Notes: generated from the sequence alone by a model not told the origin. A stretch of 45,948 bases of DNA from Pseudomonadota bacterium (GCA_963205025.1 CAUJHO010000094.1:1-45948), one strand, 5' to 3'; counted from the stretch's first letter, positions 27,139-36,062 are shown. A program made the numbers and translations.

Positions 27139-27759
27139 TCAGATTCGGACCTGCTGTCGGTTGCCGTCGGCGATCAGCTCACGGGTCCGGGCGATGATTT
27201 CGGGTGCGCCCTCGACATCCAGGCCGCTCGCTTCCAGCCGATCCAATCGCGCGCCCGCCGCCTTGAAATCTCCGGCCTGGCGCTCGGCATTGGCCACGAA
27301 AGTCTGGACGAAGGACCAGCTCGCGGCGTCCTCGGCCCGCATCGCGTCGCTGATGTCCTCCAGCGCCGCGGACAGCGCCCCCACATAGCGCCCGTAGCGG
27401 ACCGGATCGCCATAGGCCTGCCAGGTCGCGTTCAACAGGCGATCCACCCGGCGCGGGCCCGTCGCTCGGCCGATGGCCGTCTCGGCCAGGTTCAGACGCC
27501 AGTAGGAAGTCTCGTCCGCCGCCCAAACCTCGCTCTCGACCAGGGCCTGGGCACGCTCGCGCTCCTCAGGCTTCAGCTCTCCGAAGACCGCCAGAAACCC
27601 GCACGACGGACATTCCGGCAGGGCCAGGGGAAAGGTCCACGACCCATAGGGTCGGCCATCCAGCGCCCGTCCAAAGATCGAATAGCTGGGCGTTGTTCCA
27701 TAGGTGAAGCGCGTGCCGTCCACCGGACAGGTGGCATCCACGCTGATCGGCATTCCCAT
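27139..27759 (-). CDS. Cytoplasmic Cys-motif protein with helical C-terminus, function unknown
   Basis: A 206-residue protein with a GGAGG ribosome site before ATG at 27759 and no signal peptide. C11-P-V-D-G and C50-P-S-C53 flank SYSIFGRALDGRPYGSWTFPLALPE, which suggests a small metal-binding ribbon. The helical C-terminal two-thirds ends with FVANAERQAGDFKAAGARLDRLE, TPR-like in spacing. It is the cytoplasmic partner of the tandem paralogue downstream at 26352, 88 bases away on the same strand. Similarity runs through both halves, so this is a gene duplication. Resembles DUF2225 in outline; no function can be stated. Confidence 0.8.
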   Translation of the reverse strand: MGMPISVDATCPVDGTRFTYGTTPSYSIFGRALDGRPYGSWTFPLALPECPSCGFLAVFGELKPEERERAQALVESEVWAADETSYWRLNLAETAIGRATGPRRVDRLLNATWQAYGDPVRYGRYVGALSAALEDISDAMRAEDAASWSFVQTFVANAERQAGDFKAAGARLDRLEASGLDVEGAPEIIARTRELIADGNRQQVRI

Positions 27760-27859
27760 GTCGTCCTCCCATTGGCTGCGGAGAGATCAGATGGGTCGCG
27801 CGCCAGCCGTGCCAAGGGGAGATCAGCTATCGTCAGGCCACCCCGGGGACAGCTATAGG

Positions 27860-28726
27860 ATGGCCATGGCCTTCACCGCGCCGCCGCCCAAGTCCGTCTC
27901 GCCGGGGCTCTATCTGGTCGCCACCCCGATCGGAAACCTGCGCGATATCACCCTGCGCGCGCTCGATGTGCTGGCGGCGGCCGATCTGGTGCTGGCCGAG
28001 GACACCCGCGTCACGGCCCGCCTGCTCAATGCCTATGGCCTGCGCTCGAAGCTGGCGCGCTATGACGAGCATGTCGCCGCGACCGTCGAGGCGCGTGTGC
28101 TGGAGGCCCTGGCCGAAGGGCAGGTCATCGCCCAGGTGTCGGATGCGGGCACGCCTCTGATTTCCGACCCCGGCCAGTCGCTGGCCCGCGCCGCCGCCGA
28201 CGCCGGCTTTCCCGTCCATCCGATCCCGGGGGCGTCGAGCGTGCTGGCCGCCCTGTCGATCGCGGGCCTGCCGACCGAGCGGTTTCTGTTCACCGGCTTC
28301 TTGCCGCCCAAGTCCGGGGCTCGCCGCGCGCGGCTGACCGAGCTGGCCGCCACACCCGCGACCCTGGTGCTGTTTGAGACCGGGCCGCGCCTCAAGGCCT
28401 CCCTGGACGACATGGCGGTGGTGTTCGGCCCCGACCGCCCTGCCGCCGTCTGTCGCGAACTGACCAAGCTGCACGAACAAAGCGTCAGAGGCCCGCTGTC
28501 CAACCTGGTTCAGGACGCCCGACTGAACGCCCCCAGGGGCGAGATCGTCGTCGTGATCGGCCCGGGCCGGGCTGAAGCCGCCAGTGCCGACGATGCCGAC
28601 GCCGCCCTGCGTCAGGCCCTGGACCGGCTCAGCCCTGCCGATGCTGCGTCGGAGGTCGCGCGCCAGCTCGGCCTCAATCGTCGCGACCTCTATCGGCGGG
28701 CCATTGCGATGAAGTCGGACGGATGA
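27860..28726 (+). CDS. rsmI: 16S rRNA (cytidine(1402)-2'-O)-methyltransferase
   Basis: A SAM-dependent tetrapyrrole-methylase-fold enzyme that 2'-O-methylates C1402 in the ribosomal P site; 288 residues. Family motifs are LYLVATPIGNLRDIT near 18, AEDTRVTARLL, QVSDAGTPLISDPG near 93, PIPGASSVLAALS near 121, and FTGFLPPK near 140. The C-terminal segment LNRRDLYRRA is typical. The start is taken at 27860 (MAMAF); the second ATG at 27866 has AGGA five bases before it and is equally possible. The frame is open further up to 27704 but lacks family sequence there. Its TGA overlaps the yraN ATG. Confidence 0.95.
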   Translation: MAMAFTAPPPKSVSPGLYLVATPIGNLRDITLRALDVLAAADLVLAEDTRVTARLLNAYGLRSKLARYDEHVAATVEARVLEALAEGQVIAQVSDAGTPLISDPGQSLARAAADAGFPVHPIPGASSVLAALSIAGLPTERFLFTGFLPPKSGARRARLTELAATPATLVLFETGPRLKASLDDMAVVFGPDRPAAVCRELTKLHEQSVRGPLSNLVQDARLNAPRGEIVVVIGPGRAEAASADDADAALRQALDRLSPADAASEVARQLGLNRRDLYRRAIAMKSDG

Positions 28727-29106
28727 GCCGCGCACCCCGGCCCTGGCGACAGCGGTTGGGCGGACAGGCGCATAGACGCGGGCATGTCGCCGAATGGTGG
28801 GCGGCCGCCTGGCTGTTGCTCAAGGGCTATCAGATCCTGGGCTTTCGCCTGAAGGCGGCCGGGGCCGAGATCGACATTCTGGCACGCAAGGGCCGGGTCC
28901 TGGCCCTGGTCGAGGTCAAGCAGAGGCCGTCATACGATGCGGCGCTGGAGGCCTTGGGGGCGGATCAACGCCAGCGTCTGCTGAACGCCGGCCAGGCCCT
29001 GGCCCAGGGCCGGCGCAGTCTTCAGGGTCTGGATCTGCGGCTGGACGTCATGGCCGTGGTGCCGGGCCGATGGCCGCGCCACTACCGCAATCTCGACGCC
29101 GGCTGA
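28723..29106 (+). CDS. yraN: UPF0102 (YraN) nuclease-fold protein
   Basis: A 127-residue member of the YraN family, which has an archaeal-Holliday-junction-resolvase-like nuclease fold but no settled cellular role. RRGHVAEWWAAAWLLLKGYQIL forms the first helices (read in two parts). Then come the characteristic active-site-like residues in GAEIDILARKGRVLALVEVK: the Asp of EID and the Glu-x-Lys of VEVK. The basic C-terminus ends RHYRNLDAG. It is coupled to rsmI by an ATGA overlap, a pairing seen widely in proteobacteria. Confidence 0.93.
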   Translation: MSRAPRPWRQRLGGQAHRRGHVAEWWAAAWLLLKGYQILGFRLKAAGAEIDILARKGRVLALVEVKQRPSYDAALEALGADQRQRLLNAGQALAQGRRSLQGLDLRLDVMAVVPGRWPRHYRNLDAG

Positions 29107-29163
29107 GCTACGGATCACCCGGATACGGTTGCGCCCCGCGCCATCCCGGCCCAGATAGCCGTC

Positions 29164-30108
29164 ATGCTCAATGTCGCCGTCCAGATGGACCCCGTTCAGG
29201 CCGTCAATATCGAGGCGGACACCACCTTCATGCTGGCCATGGAGGCGCAGGCGCGTGGCCACAGGCTGTGGTTCCACCAGCCCCAGAACCTGGCGCTGGA
29301 CGACGGCGAGCTGTTCGTTCGGGCCCAGCCCCTGAGCTTCCGGGCGATCAAGGGCGACCACTACACCCTGGGAGAGGCCCAGACCCTGAAGGTCGCCGAC
29401 CACTTCGACGTCGTCCTGATGCGGCAGGATCCGCCCTTCGACATGTCCTATGTCACGGCCACATATCTGCTGGAGACGGTCCATCCCCGGGTGCTGGTGG
29501 TCAATGACCCGGCCGAGGTCAGGAACGCCCCGGAAAAGCTGTTCGCCACCCACTTCAGGGGCCTGCAGCCTCCGACGATCATCTCGGGCGATGCCGCCAT
29601 CCTGGCCGACTTCCACCGGCAGCACGGCGATGTGGTGCTCAAGCCCCTGCACGGCGCCGCCGGAGCCGGCGTCATGCGGTTGAAGGCGGACGACCGGAAC
29701 CTCAATGCCATGGTCGAGACCTTTGCCGCCATCAATCGCGATCCGCTGGTCATGCAGGCTTTCATCCCGGCGGTGTCCGAGGGCGACAAGCGCATCATCC
29801 TGGTCGACGGCGAGGTCGCCGGAGCCATCAATCGCGTGCCCCCCAAGGGGCACCTTCGCTCGAACCTGGCCGTCGGCGGCACCGCCGAGCCGGTTGAACT
29901 GTCAGAACGCGACCTCGAAATCTGCAGGATCCTGGGACCGGAACTGCGCCGCCGCGGCCTCCTGTTCGTCGGCATCGACGTCATCGGCGGCTATCTGACC
30001 GAGATCAATGTGACGTCGCCCACCGGGGCCCAGCAGCTCAGGCGCTTCGGCGGCACCGACGCCGCCACCCTGCTCTGGGATGTGATCGAGGCAAAGCGAC
30101 GCAGCTAG
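29164..30108 (+). CDS. gshB: Glutathione synthetase
   Basis: An ATP-grasp ligase of 314 residues that joins gamma-glutamylcysteine and glycine; cytoplasmic homotetramer in the family. The N-terminal domain begins [20 protein letters not shown], normal for proteobacterial GshB. ATP-grasp motifs follow: [16 protein letters not shown] near 159, [18 protein letters not shown] near 197, and the metal-binding [11 protein letters not shown] near 278. It sits 57 bases after yraN. Its TAG stop overlaps the stop of the convergent DUF3617 gene in CTAG. Confidence 0.97.
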   Translation: MLNVAVQMDPVQAVNIEADTTFMLAMEAQARGHRLWFHQPQNLALDDGELFVRAQPLSFRAIKGDHYTLGEAQTLKVADHFDVVLMRQDPPFDMSYVTATYLLETVHPRVLVVNDPAEVRNAPEKLFATHFRGLQPPTIISGDAAILADFHRQHGDVVLKPLHGAAGAGVMRLKADDRNLNAMVETFAAINRDPLVMQAFIPAVSEGDKRIILVDGEVAGAINRVPPKGHLRSNLAVGGTAEPVELSERDLEICRILGPELRRRGLLFVGIDVIGGYLTEINVTSPTGAQQLRRFGGTDAATLLWDVIEAKRRS

Positions 30109-30545
30109 GCCGGGCAGGTCGCCGACAGCCGCCGAGCCCGAATCGTGCCGGTCGGCCGCACCGTGATCCCCAGCACCCGCGTGTCGAGTTCAGCCTGCAT
30201 CTGGAATTCGGTCGGTGAATAGGTGCCGGCGGCGACGACCCCGACGGTCCGACCGCGCCGGTCGCGGCAGGTGCCCTCAAAGCGCATGCGCCCGTTGTTC
30301 ACCACCCGCGTCGGGTAGTCACAGGTGTAGTGCCGGTTGGACGGGCCGTTGAAGAACCGGTTGATCTCGTTCTGACGTACGCAGCGGTTCTCGGTGTCGG
30401 ACGAGGACACGCCGAACCGGATCTGGCTGGTGTACTCCCAATAGCCCGGCAGGATGGTCTGGGTGCTCTGGGCATGGGGCACGGTCGCCGACACCCCCAG
30501 CAGAGGGGCGGCGACAGCGGCGGCGATGAGAAGGCGACGAGACAT
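30105..30545 (-). CDS. DUF3617 periplasmic protein
   Basis: A 146-residue secreted protein. The signal peptide [17 protein letters not shown]... ends near HAQ. The mature part begins with the family pattern [10 protein letters not shown] and has four cysteines (RCVRQ, YTCDY, GTCRD and ATCPA), which suggests two disulfides in the periplasm. G-T-Y-S-P-T-E-F near the middle also fits DUF3617. No function is known for the family. It overlaps gshB tail to tail by four bases. Confidence 0.85.
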   Translation of the reverse strand: MSRRLLIAAAVAAPLLGVSATVPHAQSTQTILPGYWEYTSQIRFGVSSSDTENRCVRQNEINRFFNGPSNRHYTCDYPTRVVNNGRMRFEGTCRDRRGRTVGVVAAGTYSPTEFQMQAELDTRVLGITVRPTGTIRARRLSATCPA

Positions 30546-30632
30546 GGCGTCCTGTTCCAGAAGGCGGAAGCAAAGACCTATATAGCGCCTGTTGAATGCG
30601 GCCTGAATGGGTCAGAACCTGACTCCGCCGCC

Positions 30633-30662
30633 TTGACGCGCAAGGACCATCCCGTCTATATG
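30633..30662 (+). promoter_or_regulatory. Sigma-70-type promoter of rpmB
   Basis: TTGACG at 30633-30638 and TATATG at 30657-30662 are separated by 18 bases; CTATAT at 30656 gives 17. It lies about 90 bases before the rpmB start, in the 207-base gap between DUF3617 and rpmB. It is the best promoter match seen in the window. Confidence 0.7.
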
Positions 30663-30752
30663 CCCACCTCTCGCACGGGTCGGTTGCCCGCGCGTTCCCA
30701 TTTCCGCGTTCCGGTTTCGGCCGGGGCACCAACTCTGACAAGGATTCCCGAG

Positions 30753-31049
30753 ATGTCGCGCCGCTGCGAACTGACCGGCATCGGTCCCATGACGGGCCAC
30801 AGCGTGAGCCACTCGAACGTCAAGACCAAGCGCCGCTTCCTGCCGTCGCTGAAGTCGGTGGCGTTGCACTCGGAGGCCCTGGGCCGTTCCGAGCGCCTGC
30901 GTATTTCGAACGCGGCGCTGCGCACCCTGGACTTCAAGGGCGGCCTGGACGCCTTTATCGTCAAGGCTTCGGACGACAAGCTGTCGGCCAAGGCACAGAA
31001 GCTGAAGCGCCAGATCAAGGCCAAGCAGGCGGAAACCGCCGCCGCCTGA
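30753..31049 (+). CDS. rpmB: 50S ribosomal protein L28
   Basis: A 98-residue large-subunit protein. [20 protein letters not shown] is the family start, followed by [12 protein letters not shown] and [20 protein letters not shown]. The Lys/Ala-rich C-terminal extension is typical of alphaproteobacteria. The longer open frame upstream (to 30330) runs across the promoter and the DUF3617 start and is not coding. AAGGA at 30740 serves as ribosome site. It is a single-gene transcript, with a clear promoter upstream and a strong terminator downstream. Confidence 0.97.
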   Translation: MSRRCELTGIGPMTGHSVSHSNVKTKRRFLPSLKSVALHSEALGRSERLRISNAALRTLDFKGGLDAFIVKASDDKLSAKAQKLKRQIKAKQAETAAA

Positions 31050-31075
31050 TCCCGCTTCAGGGGCAAAGGGGCTCG

Positions 31076-31104
31076 AAAAGGCCGGCGGCAACGCCGGCCT
31101 TTTT
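31076..31104 (+). terminator. Rho-independent terminator of rpmB
   Basis: AAAAGGCCGGCG, a GCAA loop, then CGCCGGCCTTTTT: a perfect 12-base stem with a tetraloop and a T run. It is 27 bases after the L28 stop. Confidence 0.95.
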
Positions 31105-31142
31105 CAATTGTGATGTGCCCCACAGGACCGCAGTCTGTCGGC

Positions 31143-32261
31143 ATGAACCGTCGAACCCTCCTTTCGGCGTCGGCCAGCCTCATCGGCGTCGGCTGCACCG
31201 GACGCACGATCGCTGCCCCGCCTGGTGCCCCGCACGATGCCACGCCACATCCCTGGCTGGACGAGATCCGCATCGACGCGGGCATTCCGGCCTTGGGGGG
31301 CGCAGTCGTGACCGCAGATGGATTGTCCTGGATCGGCGTTTCGGGCCGCCGCCGAGCGGGCGGCGAGGCCGCCGTCACCGTCAGCGACCGCTGGCACCTG
31401 GGGTCCAATACCAAGGCCATGACCGCCGCCCTCTATGCCCGGCTGGTCGAACAGGGTCGGGCCCACTGGCAGGCGTCCGTGCCGACCCTGTTCGCCGACC
31501 TGGACGTAGATCCGGCCTGGGCCGGCATCACGATCGAGCATCTCCTCGGCCACCGGTCTGGCGTGCTGGACGCCCGGTTCATGCCGCTCTGGATGATCCA
31601 GACGTTCGCCGGCAACGACCTTCAGGCCCTCAGAAGCACGCTGGCCGGATCCGTTCTGGGGTCGGCCCCGGCAGGCTCGGTGGGCGATTTCGCCTATTCC
31701 AACGTGGGCTACATCATCGCCGGAGCTGCCATCGAGCGGATCACCGGCGAACCCTGGGAAGACGCAATTCGCCGTGAAATCTTCGCGCCGCTCGGCATGG
31801 CTTCAGCCGGGTTCGGCGCGCCGACGGGCAACAACGCCTGGGGCCACCGAGGGCTCGGGCTGGGACCCGTCGACCCTACGGGCGGGTTCGCGGACAATCC
31901 GCCCGCCCTCGGCCCCGCCGGAACGGTTCACGCCTCCATCGAGGACTACGGTCGGTTTCTGCGCGTGTTTCTCACAGACGGCGGCGGCTGGCTGTCCCCT
32001 GAGAGTCTGGCCCGTCTGACCACGCCGCTCGCGGGTGAAGGTCTGGCCTACGCGCTCGGCTGGGCGATAGTTGCAGGACCCGGCTGGGCCGGAGACGAGC
32101 CGGCCATGACTCATGACGGATCCAACACGATGTGGCTGGCCAGAACGATCGTGGCTCCGGGCCGTAACGCCGCCCTCATCTGTGTCGCAAACGCCGCAGA
32201 TCCGGCCCAGTCGGCCGTCGACGGATTGACGCGGACCCTGATCGAACGGTTCCCTGTCTGA
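31143..32261 (+). CDS. Exported serine hydrolase, class C beta-lactamase / S12 family
   Basis: A 372-residue protein of the penicillin-binding-like serine hydrolase group. The N-terminus NRRTLLSASASLIGVGC suggests a Tat or lipoprotein signal; the lipobox is imperfect. Catalytic motifs are S88-N-T-K91 (SxxK), YSNVGY near 184 (YxN), and HDGSN near 332 in place of KTG, as in many esterase or peptidase members. The frame is open 11 codons further up, but this ATG gives the signal peptide. Substrate unknown: D-aminopeptidase, esterase or weak beta-lactamase are all possible. Located directly after the rpmB terminator. Confidence 0.85.
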   Translation: MNRRTLLSASASLIGVGCTGRTIAAPPGAPHDATPHPWLDEIRIDAGIPALGGAVVTADGLSWIGVSGRRRAGGEAAVTVSDRWHLGSNTKAMTAALYARLVEQGRAHWQASVPTLFADLDVDPAWAGITIEHLLGHRSGVLDARFMPLWMIQTFAGNDLQALRSTLAGSVLGSAPAGSVGDFAYSNVGYIIAGAAIERITGEPWEDAIRREIFAPLGMASAGFGAPTGNNAWGHRGLGLGPVDPTGGFADNPPALGPAGTVHASIEDYGRFLRVFLTDGGGWLSPESLARLTTPLAGEGLAYALGWAIVAGPGWAGDEPAMTHDGSNTMWLARTIVAPGRNAALICVANAADPAQSAVDGLTRTLIERFPV

Positions 32262-32303
32262 GACCTCCGGCTCCATATCCGCGCCGGGGCGTTTAGGAGG
32301 GTG

Positions 32304-33167
32304 ATGAAGGACGCCTCGCATCATTCCGGCAAGCGGCACATCCTGGCCGACCTGTGGGTTCAGCTCTGGCAGGCTGCGATCGTCGGAGCCTTTGCGCTCG
32401 CCGTGCTGGACGGTTGGGCCCCGTCGGAGCATCTGCCGTGGACGCGACTGGATCTGAACCGCCCGGTCGGGGTCACCACAGCCGCCAAGATCGCCGATCT
32501 GGAGCTGCCCTATCGGACCACCGACCAGACCCGCATCGACACTGAGACGGAACGCTGCATCCAGGCCCTGCGCGAGGCGGGCGTCGAGGTCGAGCGCGTC
32601 CCCGATGTCGATGACGGCGGCTTCTGCGTCATCCAGGGAGCGGTGCGGCTGACGGGTGGAGTCCTGACGCCGCTGCGGCCCGAGGGCCTGGTCATGCGCT
32701 GCCCCCTGGCCCTTCGCTATGTCATCTGGGAGCGCCAGACCCTGCGTCCGGCGGCCGAGGAAATCCTGGGGTCGCCGGTCGCCGAGGTCGAGGCCGGCAG
32801 CTATGCCTGTCGCCGTGTCAATGGCTCAACGGAGCCGTCGGAGCGCCCCAGCGAACACGCCAGCGGCAACGCCCTGGATATTCCCGCCATCGTTCTGGAG
32901 GACGGTCGGCGCATCACGGTTGCTGACGGCTGGGGCCCGATCCGGTCCGACTCGCGGGCGGCCCGGCTCGAGCTTGAAGCCGGTGGATCCCTGCCGCCGC
33001 TGTTCGGATCACCGATGGCAGACGGCCGCACCGCCGAGGGCCGGTTCCTGCGCCGGATCCGCTCGGAAGCCTGCGACATCTTCGGCACGGTGCTCAGTCC
33101 CGAGTACAACACCGCCCACCGCGACCACCTGCATCTCGACGGCTCGCACACGCCGCTTTGCAGCTAG
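32304..33167 (+). CDS. Extensin-C family protein with N-terminal membrane helix
   Basis: 287 residues from the ATG at 32304; a GTG one codon earlier abuts the AGGAGG at 32295-32300, so the start is slightly uncertain. One membrane helix lies near 17-36 (LWQAAIVGAFALAVLDGW). The periplasmic part is an extensin-like C-terminal domain (PF06904 type): CxxAL repeats, the SEHASGNALDIPA motif near 187, and HRDHLHLDGSH near 274. These His and Asp residues resemble the metal site of LAS/M15-type peptidases, so a cell-wall role is plausible. Six cysteines may form disulfides. It converges on the ion channel gene 14 bases downstream. Confidence 0.85.
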   Translation: MKDASHHSGKRHILADLWVQLWQAAIVGAFALAVLDGWAPSEHLPWTRLDLNRPVGVTTAAKIADLELPYRTTDQTRIDTETERCIQALREAGVEVERVPDVDDGGFCVIQGAVRLTGGVLTPLRPEGLVMRCPLALRYVIWERQTLRPAAEEILGSPVAEVEAGSYACRRVNGSTEPSERPSEHASGNALDIPAIVLEDGRRITVADGWGPIRSDSRAARLELEAGGSLPPLFGSPMADGRTAEGRFLRRIRSEACDIFGTVLSPEYNTAHRDHLHLDGSHTPLCS

Positions 33168-33181
33168 CAGCCCGGCCCTGA

Positions 33182-33973
33182 TCAGGCATCGACCCCCTCG
33201 ACCTTCTTGCCGCGGCGGCGCTTGACCGCATCCGACATGGCCGCTGCCAGCACGCCCGTCGGGGCCGCGATCAGGCCAATGCCGCAGATAGCGGTGACGC
33301 CCGCGACCATCCTGCCCAGGGCCGTGACCGGCACGGCATCCCCGTAGCCGATCGTCGTCAGGGTGATGATCGACCACCACATGGCGCGCGGGATCGATCC
33401 GAAAGCCTCCGGCTGGATCGTCCCTTCGACCAGATACATCGCCGTCGACGACAGGACGAGCGCCATCACGGCAACCGCCAGGCTGACCAGCAGCTCGAAC
33501 CGCCGTGCGGTGATCGCATCCGCCAGCACCGTGATCGCCGCCGACATCCGGCCCAGCTTGGCAATCCGCATGATCCGCGCCAGCCGGAACAGCCGCAGCA
33601 CATAGACCGGCCCGGCTCCAAACAGCACGAGCGCCGGTGCCAGGGCCACCAGGTCGATAATGGCCGTTGGGGTTACCATCCAGCGCAGCCGCCCAAACAG
33701 CGGGTGGGCATATCGGGGATCTTCGGGTGCGATCCAGATCCGCACGACATATTCAACCAGGAACAGGGACGTGAACCCGATCTCGGTCAGCGCGAACAGC
33801 ACCGGAGAGGACTCGGAAATCGCCGGCTCGGTTTCAAGAATAGCGAGGATCACCGAGATCAGGATTGCGGCAGTCAACACCTTGTTGGCGATGGACAGCC
33901 CACCGGCGTCGGCGGACGGATCCAGTCGGTCAAAGACCCAGCGCCGCAGACTGATCTTCGCCGGTTTGGTCAT
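33182..33973 (-). CDS. Voltage-gated potassium channel, six-helix Kv type
   Basis: 263 residues from the ATG at 33973; the open frame continues upstream across the MFS start but has no family sequence. S1 is about 29-46, S2 60-80, and S3 102-118. S4 is 124-142, with regularly spaced arginines R127, R130, R133 and R136 (VLRLFRLARIMRIAKL). S5 is about 160-183. The selectivity filter is T206-T-I-G-Y-G-D212, and S6 is about 218-248. A basic tail follows. A tetrameric inner-membrane K+ channel. No cytoplasmic RCK domain is attached. Confidence 0.93.
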   Translation of the reverse strand: MTKPAKISLRRWVFDRLDPSADAGGLSIANKVLTAAILISVILAILETEPAISESSPVLFALTEIGFTSLFLVEYVVRIWIAPEDPRYAHPLFGRLRWMVTPTAIIDLVALAPALVLFGAGPVYVLRLFRLARIMRIAKLGRMSAAITVLADAITARRFELLVSLAVAVMALVLSSTAMYLVEGTIQPEAFGSIPRAMWWSIITLTTIGYGDAVPVTALGRMVAGVTAICGIGLIAAPTGVLAAAMSDAVKRRRGKKVEGVDA

Positions 33974-34068
33974 GATTCCAGGCCCCCGATTCGCAAGCCT
34001 AGACCGGCCGTCCCGCGTCGCGCAAACCCAAGGCTCGCCCTGAAGCCTGCGTCGGTCTATGCAGCGCC

Positions 34069-35316
34069 ATGACCGAGACCGCCCCCACGCCACGCTCCAG
34101 CCTTTCCGCCCTGGCGGTGCTGTTCGGGGTGGTCTTTATCAATCTGGTCGGCTTCGGTCTGATTGTGCCGCTGCTGCCCTTCTTTGGCACCAGCCTGGGG
34201 GCCGAGCCGTGGCAGGTCACCCTGCTGTTCGCGGCCTATTCGCTGGGCCAGTTCTTCGCCGAGCCGTTCTGGGGCCGGCTATCCGACCGGATCGGCCGCA
34301 AGCCGGTGCTGCTGATCACCCTGATCGCCAATGCCGCCGGCTATCTGATGCTGGCCTTTGTGCCCGATATCTGGACCGCCATCGCCGTGCGCCTGTTCAC
34401 CGGCCTGGGGGCGGGCAACATCTCAACCGTTCAGGGTTATGTCGCCGACGTCACACCGCCCGAACAGCGGGCCGGGCGCATGGGCATGATCGGTGCGGCC
34501 TTTGGACTGGGGTTCATTGTCGGCCCCGGTGTCGGCGGCCTGCTCGTCGATGAGGCCGCCGGTCGCCAGGGTTTCCTGGCCCCGATCTATCTGGCCGCGA
34601 TCATGGCCGCCATCGCCGCCGTCGGCGTCGTCTTCCTGCTGAAGGAGAGCCGCGCCAAGGCCGACCCGACGGCCCCGCGCGAGCCGTTTCTGGCCGGCCT
34701 GCGGGGCGCGCTCGACAATCCTGTCGTCAGCCGGGTGCTGTTGGTGACGCTCATCTTCATGGCCGGTTTCGCCGGCATGGAATCGACCTTCGCCCTGTGG
34801 GCCGACCAGGCCTGGGACTGGCATGCGCGTGAGGTCGGCCTGAACTTCATGGCGGTGGGCGTCGTCTCGGTCGTCAGCCAGGCCTTCCTGACCGGACGGC
34901 TGGCCCGACGCTTCGGCGAAGCCAATGTCCTGGCCTTCGGGGCGGTCCTGTTCGGGGTCAGCCTGGTCGCCCAGGTCGTCATCGCGCGGCTTTTCGCCGG
35001 CCACGACTGGCTGGTGCCGGTGATCACCGCCTTCACCGCCTTCGGCATGTCCCTGACCATGCCGAACGTCTCGGCCCTGATCTCGCGGTCGGTCGATCCT
35101 GACCGACAGGGCCAGATGCTGGGGCTGAACATGGCGTCGGGCTCGATCGCGCGGATTCTCGGCCCGATTGTCGCCGGCGCGATCTATTCGGCGCTGGGTC
35201 CCAACTGGCCGTTCCTGATCGGGGCCCTGTTCGCCATCCCGGCGGCGATCATGGCGCTGAACGCCGGACGGGCCTTCAGCCGCGAGCGGGCCCGGGCGGC
35301 TTCAGCAGAATCCTAG
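34069..35316 (+). CDS. MFS transporter, TetA/DHA1-like
   Basis: A 415-residue inner-membrane transporter with 12 predicted helices. The N-terminal half contains the MFS signature GRLSDRIGRKPVLL near 63 (loop 2-3) and the antiporter-type motif GFIVGPGVGGLL near 146, as in tetracycline and drug efflux proteins. The C-terminal half has a matching loop, GRLARRFGEANVL. A proton-coupled exporter of small molecules is likely; substrate unknown. It is divergent from the potassium channel with 95 bases between starts. Tetracycline resistance cannot be claimed from family alone. Confidence 0.88.
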   Translation: MTETAPTPRSSLSALAVLFGVVFINLVGFGLIVPLLPFFGTSLGAEPWQVTLLFAAYSLGQFFAEPFWGRLSDRIGRKPVLLITLIANAAGYLMLAFVPDIWTAIAVRLFTGLGAGNISTVQGYVADVTPPEQRAGRMGMIGAAFGLGFIVGPGVGGLLVDEAAGRQGFLAPIYLAAIMAAIAAVGVVFLLKESRAKADPTAPREPFLAGLRGALDNPVVSRVLLVTLIFMAGFAGMESTFALWADQAWDWHAREVGLNFMAVGVVSVVSQAFLTGRLARRFGEANVLAFGAVLFGVSLVAQVVIARLFAGHDWLVPVITAFTAFGMSLTMPNVSALISRSVDPDRQGQMLGLNMASGSIARILGPIVAGAIYSALGPNWPFLIGALFAIPAAIMALNAGRAFSRERARAASAES

Positions 35317-35363
35317 ACTCGGCTTGCCTTTCGCCGCGCCTTCGCGTATCAGCGCCGGCTTCC

Positions 35364-35427
35364 GAGCCGCCGGGCCCTAGACATGCCTGGGCGGCTCTTG
35401 TCTCCAAGAAGGACAGGCTTCCAGCCT
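35364..35427 (+). promoter_or_regulatory. Structured leader upstream of rpmI
   Basis: Two hairpins precede rpmI. The larger pairs GAGCCGCC (35364-35371) with GGCGGCTC (35390-35397), extended inward by GGGC/GCCT pairing, and is followed by TTGTCT. The smaller is CAGGCT-TCC-AGCCTG (35414-35428), ending just before the ribosome site of rpmI. This could be a ribosomal-protein autoregulatory leader, or the first hairpin may simply end the MFS transcript. Confidence 0.5.
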
Positions 35428-35437
35428 GCATAGGGAA

Positions 35438-35641
35438 ATGTCTGGGTACAAACTGAAGACCAAGTCGGGCGCCAAGAAGCGCTTCAAACTGACCGCCACG
35501 GGCAAGGTGAAGGCCGGCGTCGCCGGCAAGCGCCACCGCCTGATCAGCCATAATTCCAAGTACATCCGCCAGAACCGCGGCACGGAAGTCATGGCTGACG
35601 CCGATACCAAGAAGATCAAGTCCTACATGCCGTACGCGTGA
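35438..35641 (+). CDS. rpmI: 50S ribosomal protein L35
   Basis: A 67-residue basic protein: [21 protein letters not shown], read in parts, is the family core, followed by [19 protein letters not shown]. The N-terminus MSGY replaces the more usual MPK. AGGGA, three bases before the ATG, is a close ribosome site. rplT follows 44 bases later, the classic L35-L20 pair. infC is not present immediately upstream, where an MFS gene lies. Confidence 0.97.
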   Translation: MSGYKLKTKSGAKKRFKLTATGKVKAGVAGKRHRLISHNSKYIRQNRGTEVMADADTKKIKSYMPYA

Positions 35642-35685
35642 GCGCGGCATTCGGATCTGACATCAGTTTGAAGGAATAGAGAACA

Positions 35686-36039
35686 ATGGCTCGCGTCACC
35701 CGGGGCGTTACGTCCCACGCCCGTCACAAGAAGGTTCTGGAGCAGGCCAAGGGCTTCTACGGCCGCCGCAAGAACACCATCCGCGCCGCCAAGGCTGCCG
35801 TTGACCGCGCCGGTCAGTACGCCTACCGCGACCGCCGCAACAAGAAGCGCAATTTCCGCGCCCTGTGGATCCAGCGCATCAACGCCGCCGCCCGTGAGCA
35901 CGGCATGACCTATTCGCAGTTCATCAACGGCCTGAACAAGGCCGGCATCGAGATGGACCGCAAGGTTCTGGCCGCCACCGCCGCCGACCAGGCTGCGTTC
36001 AAGGCCATCGCCGACAAGGTTTCGGCCGCGCTCAAGTAA
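35686..36039 (+). CDS. rplT: 50S ribosomal protein L20
   Basis: A 117-residue early-assembly protein that binds 23S rRNA and in several bacteria represses its own operon. [20 protein letters not shown] is the family start, then [20 protein letters not shown] and [20 protein letters not shown], with the globular C-terminal half to the end. GAAGGA at 35671-35676 serves as ribosome site. It is the last gene of the rpmI-rplT transcript, which ends at a strong terminator. Confidence 0.98.
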   Translation: MARVTRGVTSHARHKKVLEQAKGFYGRRKNTIRAAKAAVDRAGQYAYRDRRNKKRNFRALWIQRINAAAREHGMTYSQFINGLNKAGIEMDRKVLAATAADQAAFKAIADKVSAALK

Positions 36040-36062
36040 GCGCCGCCGTCTCTGCGACAATG

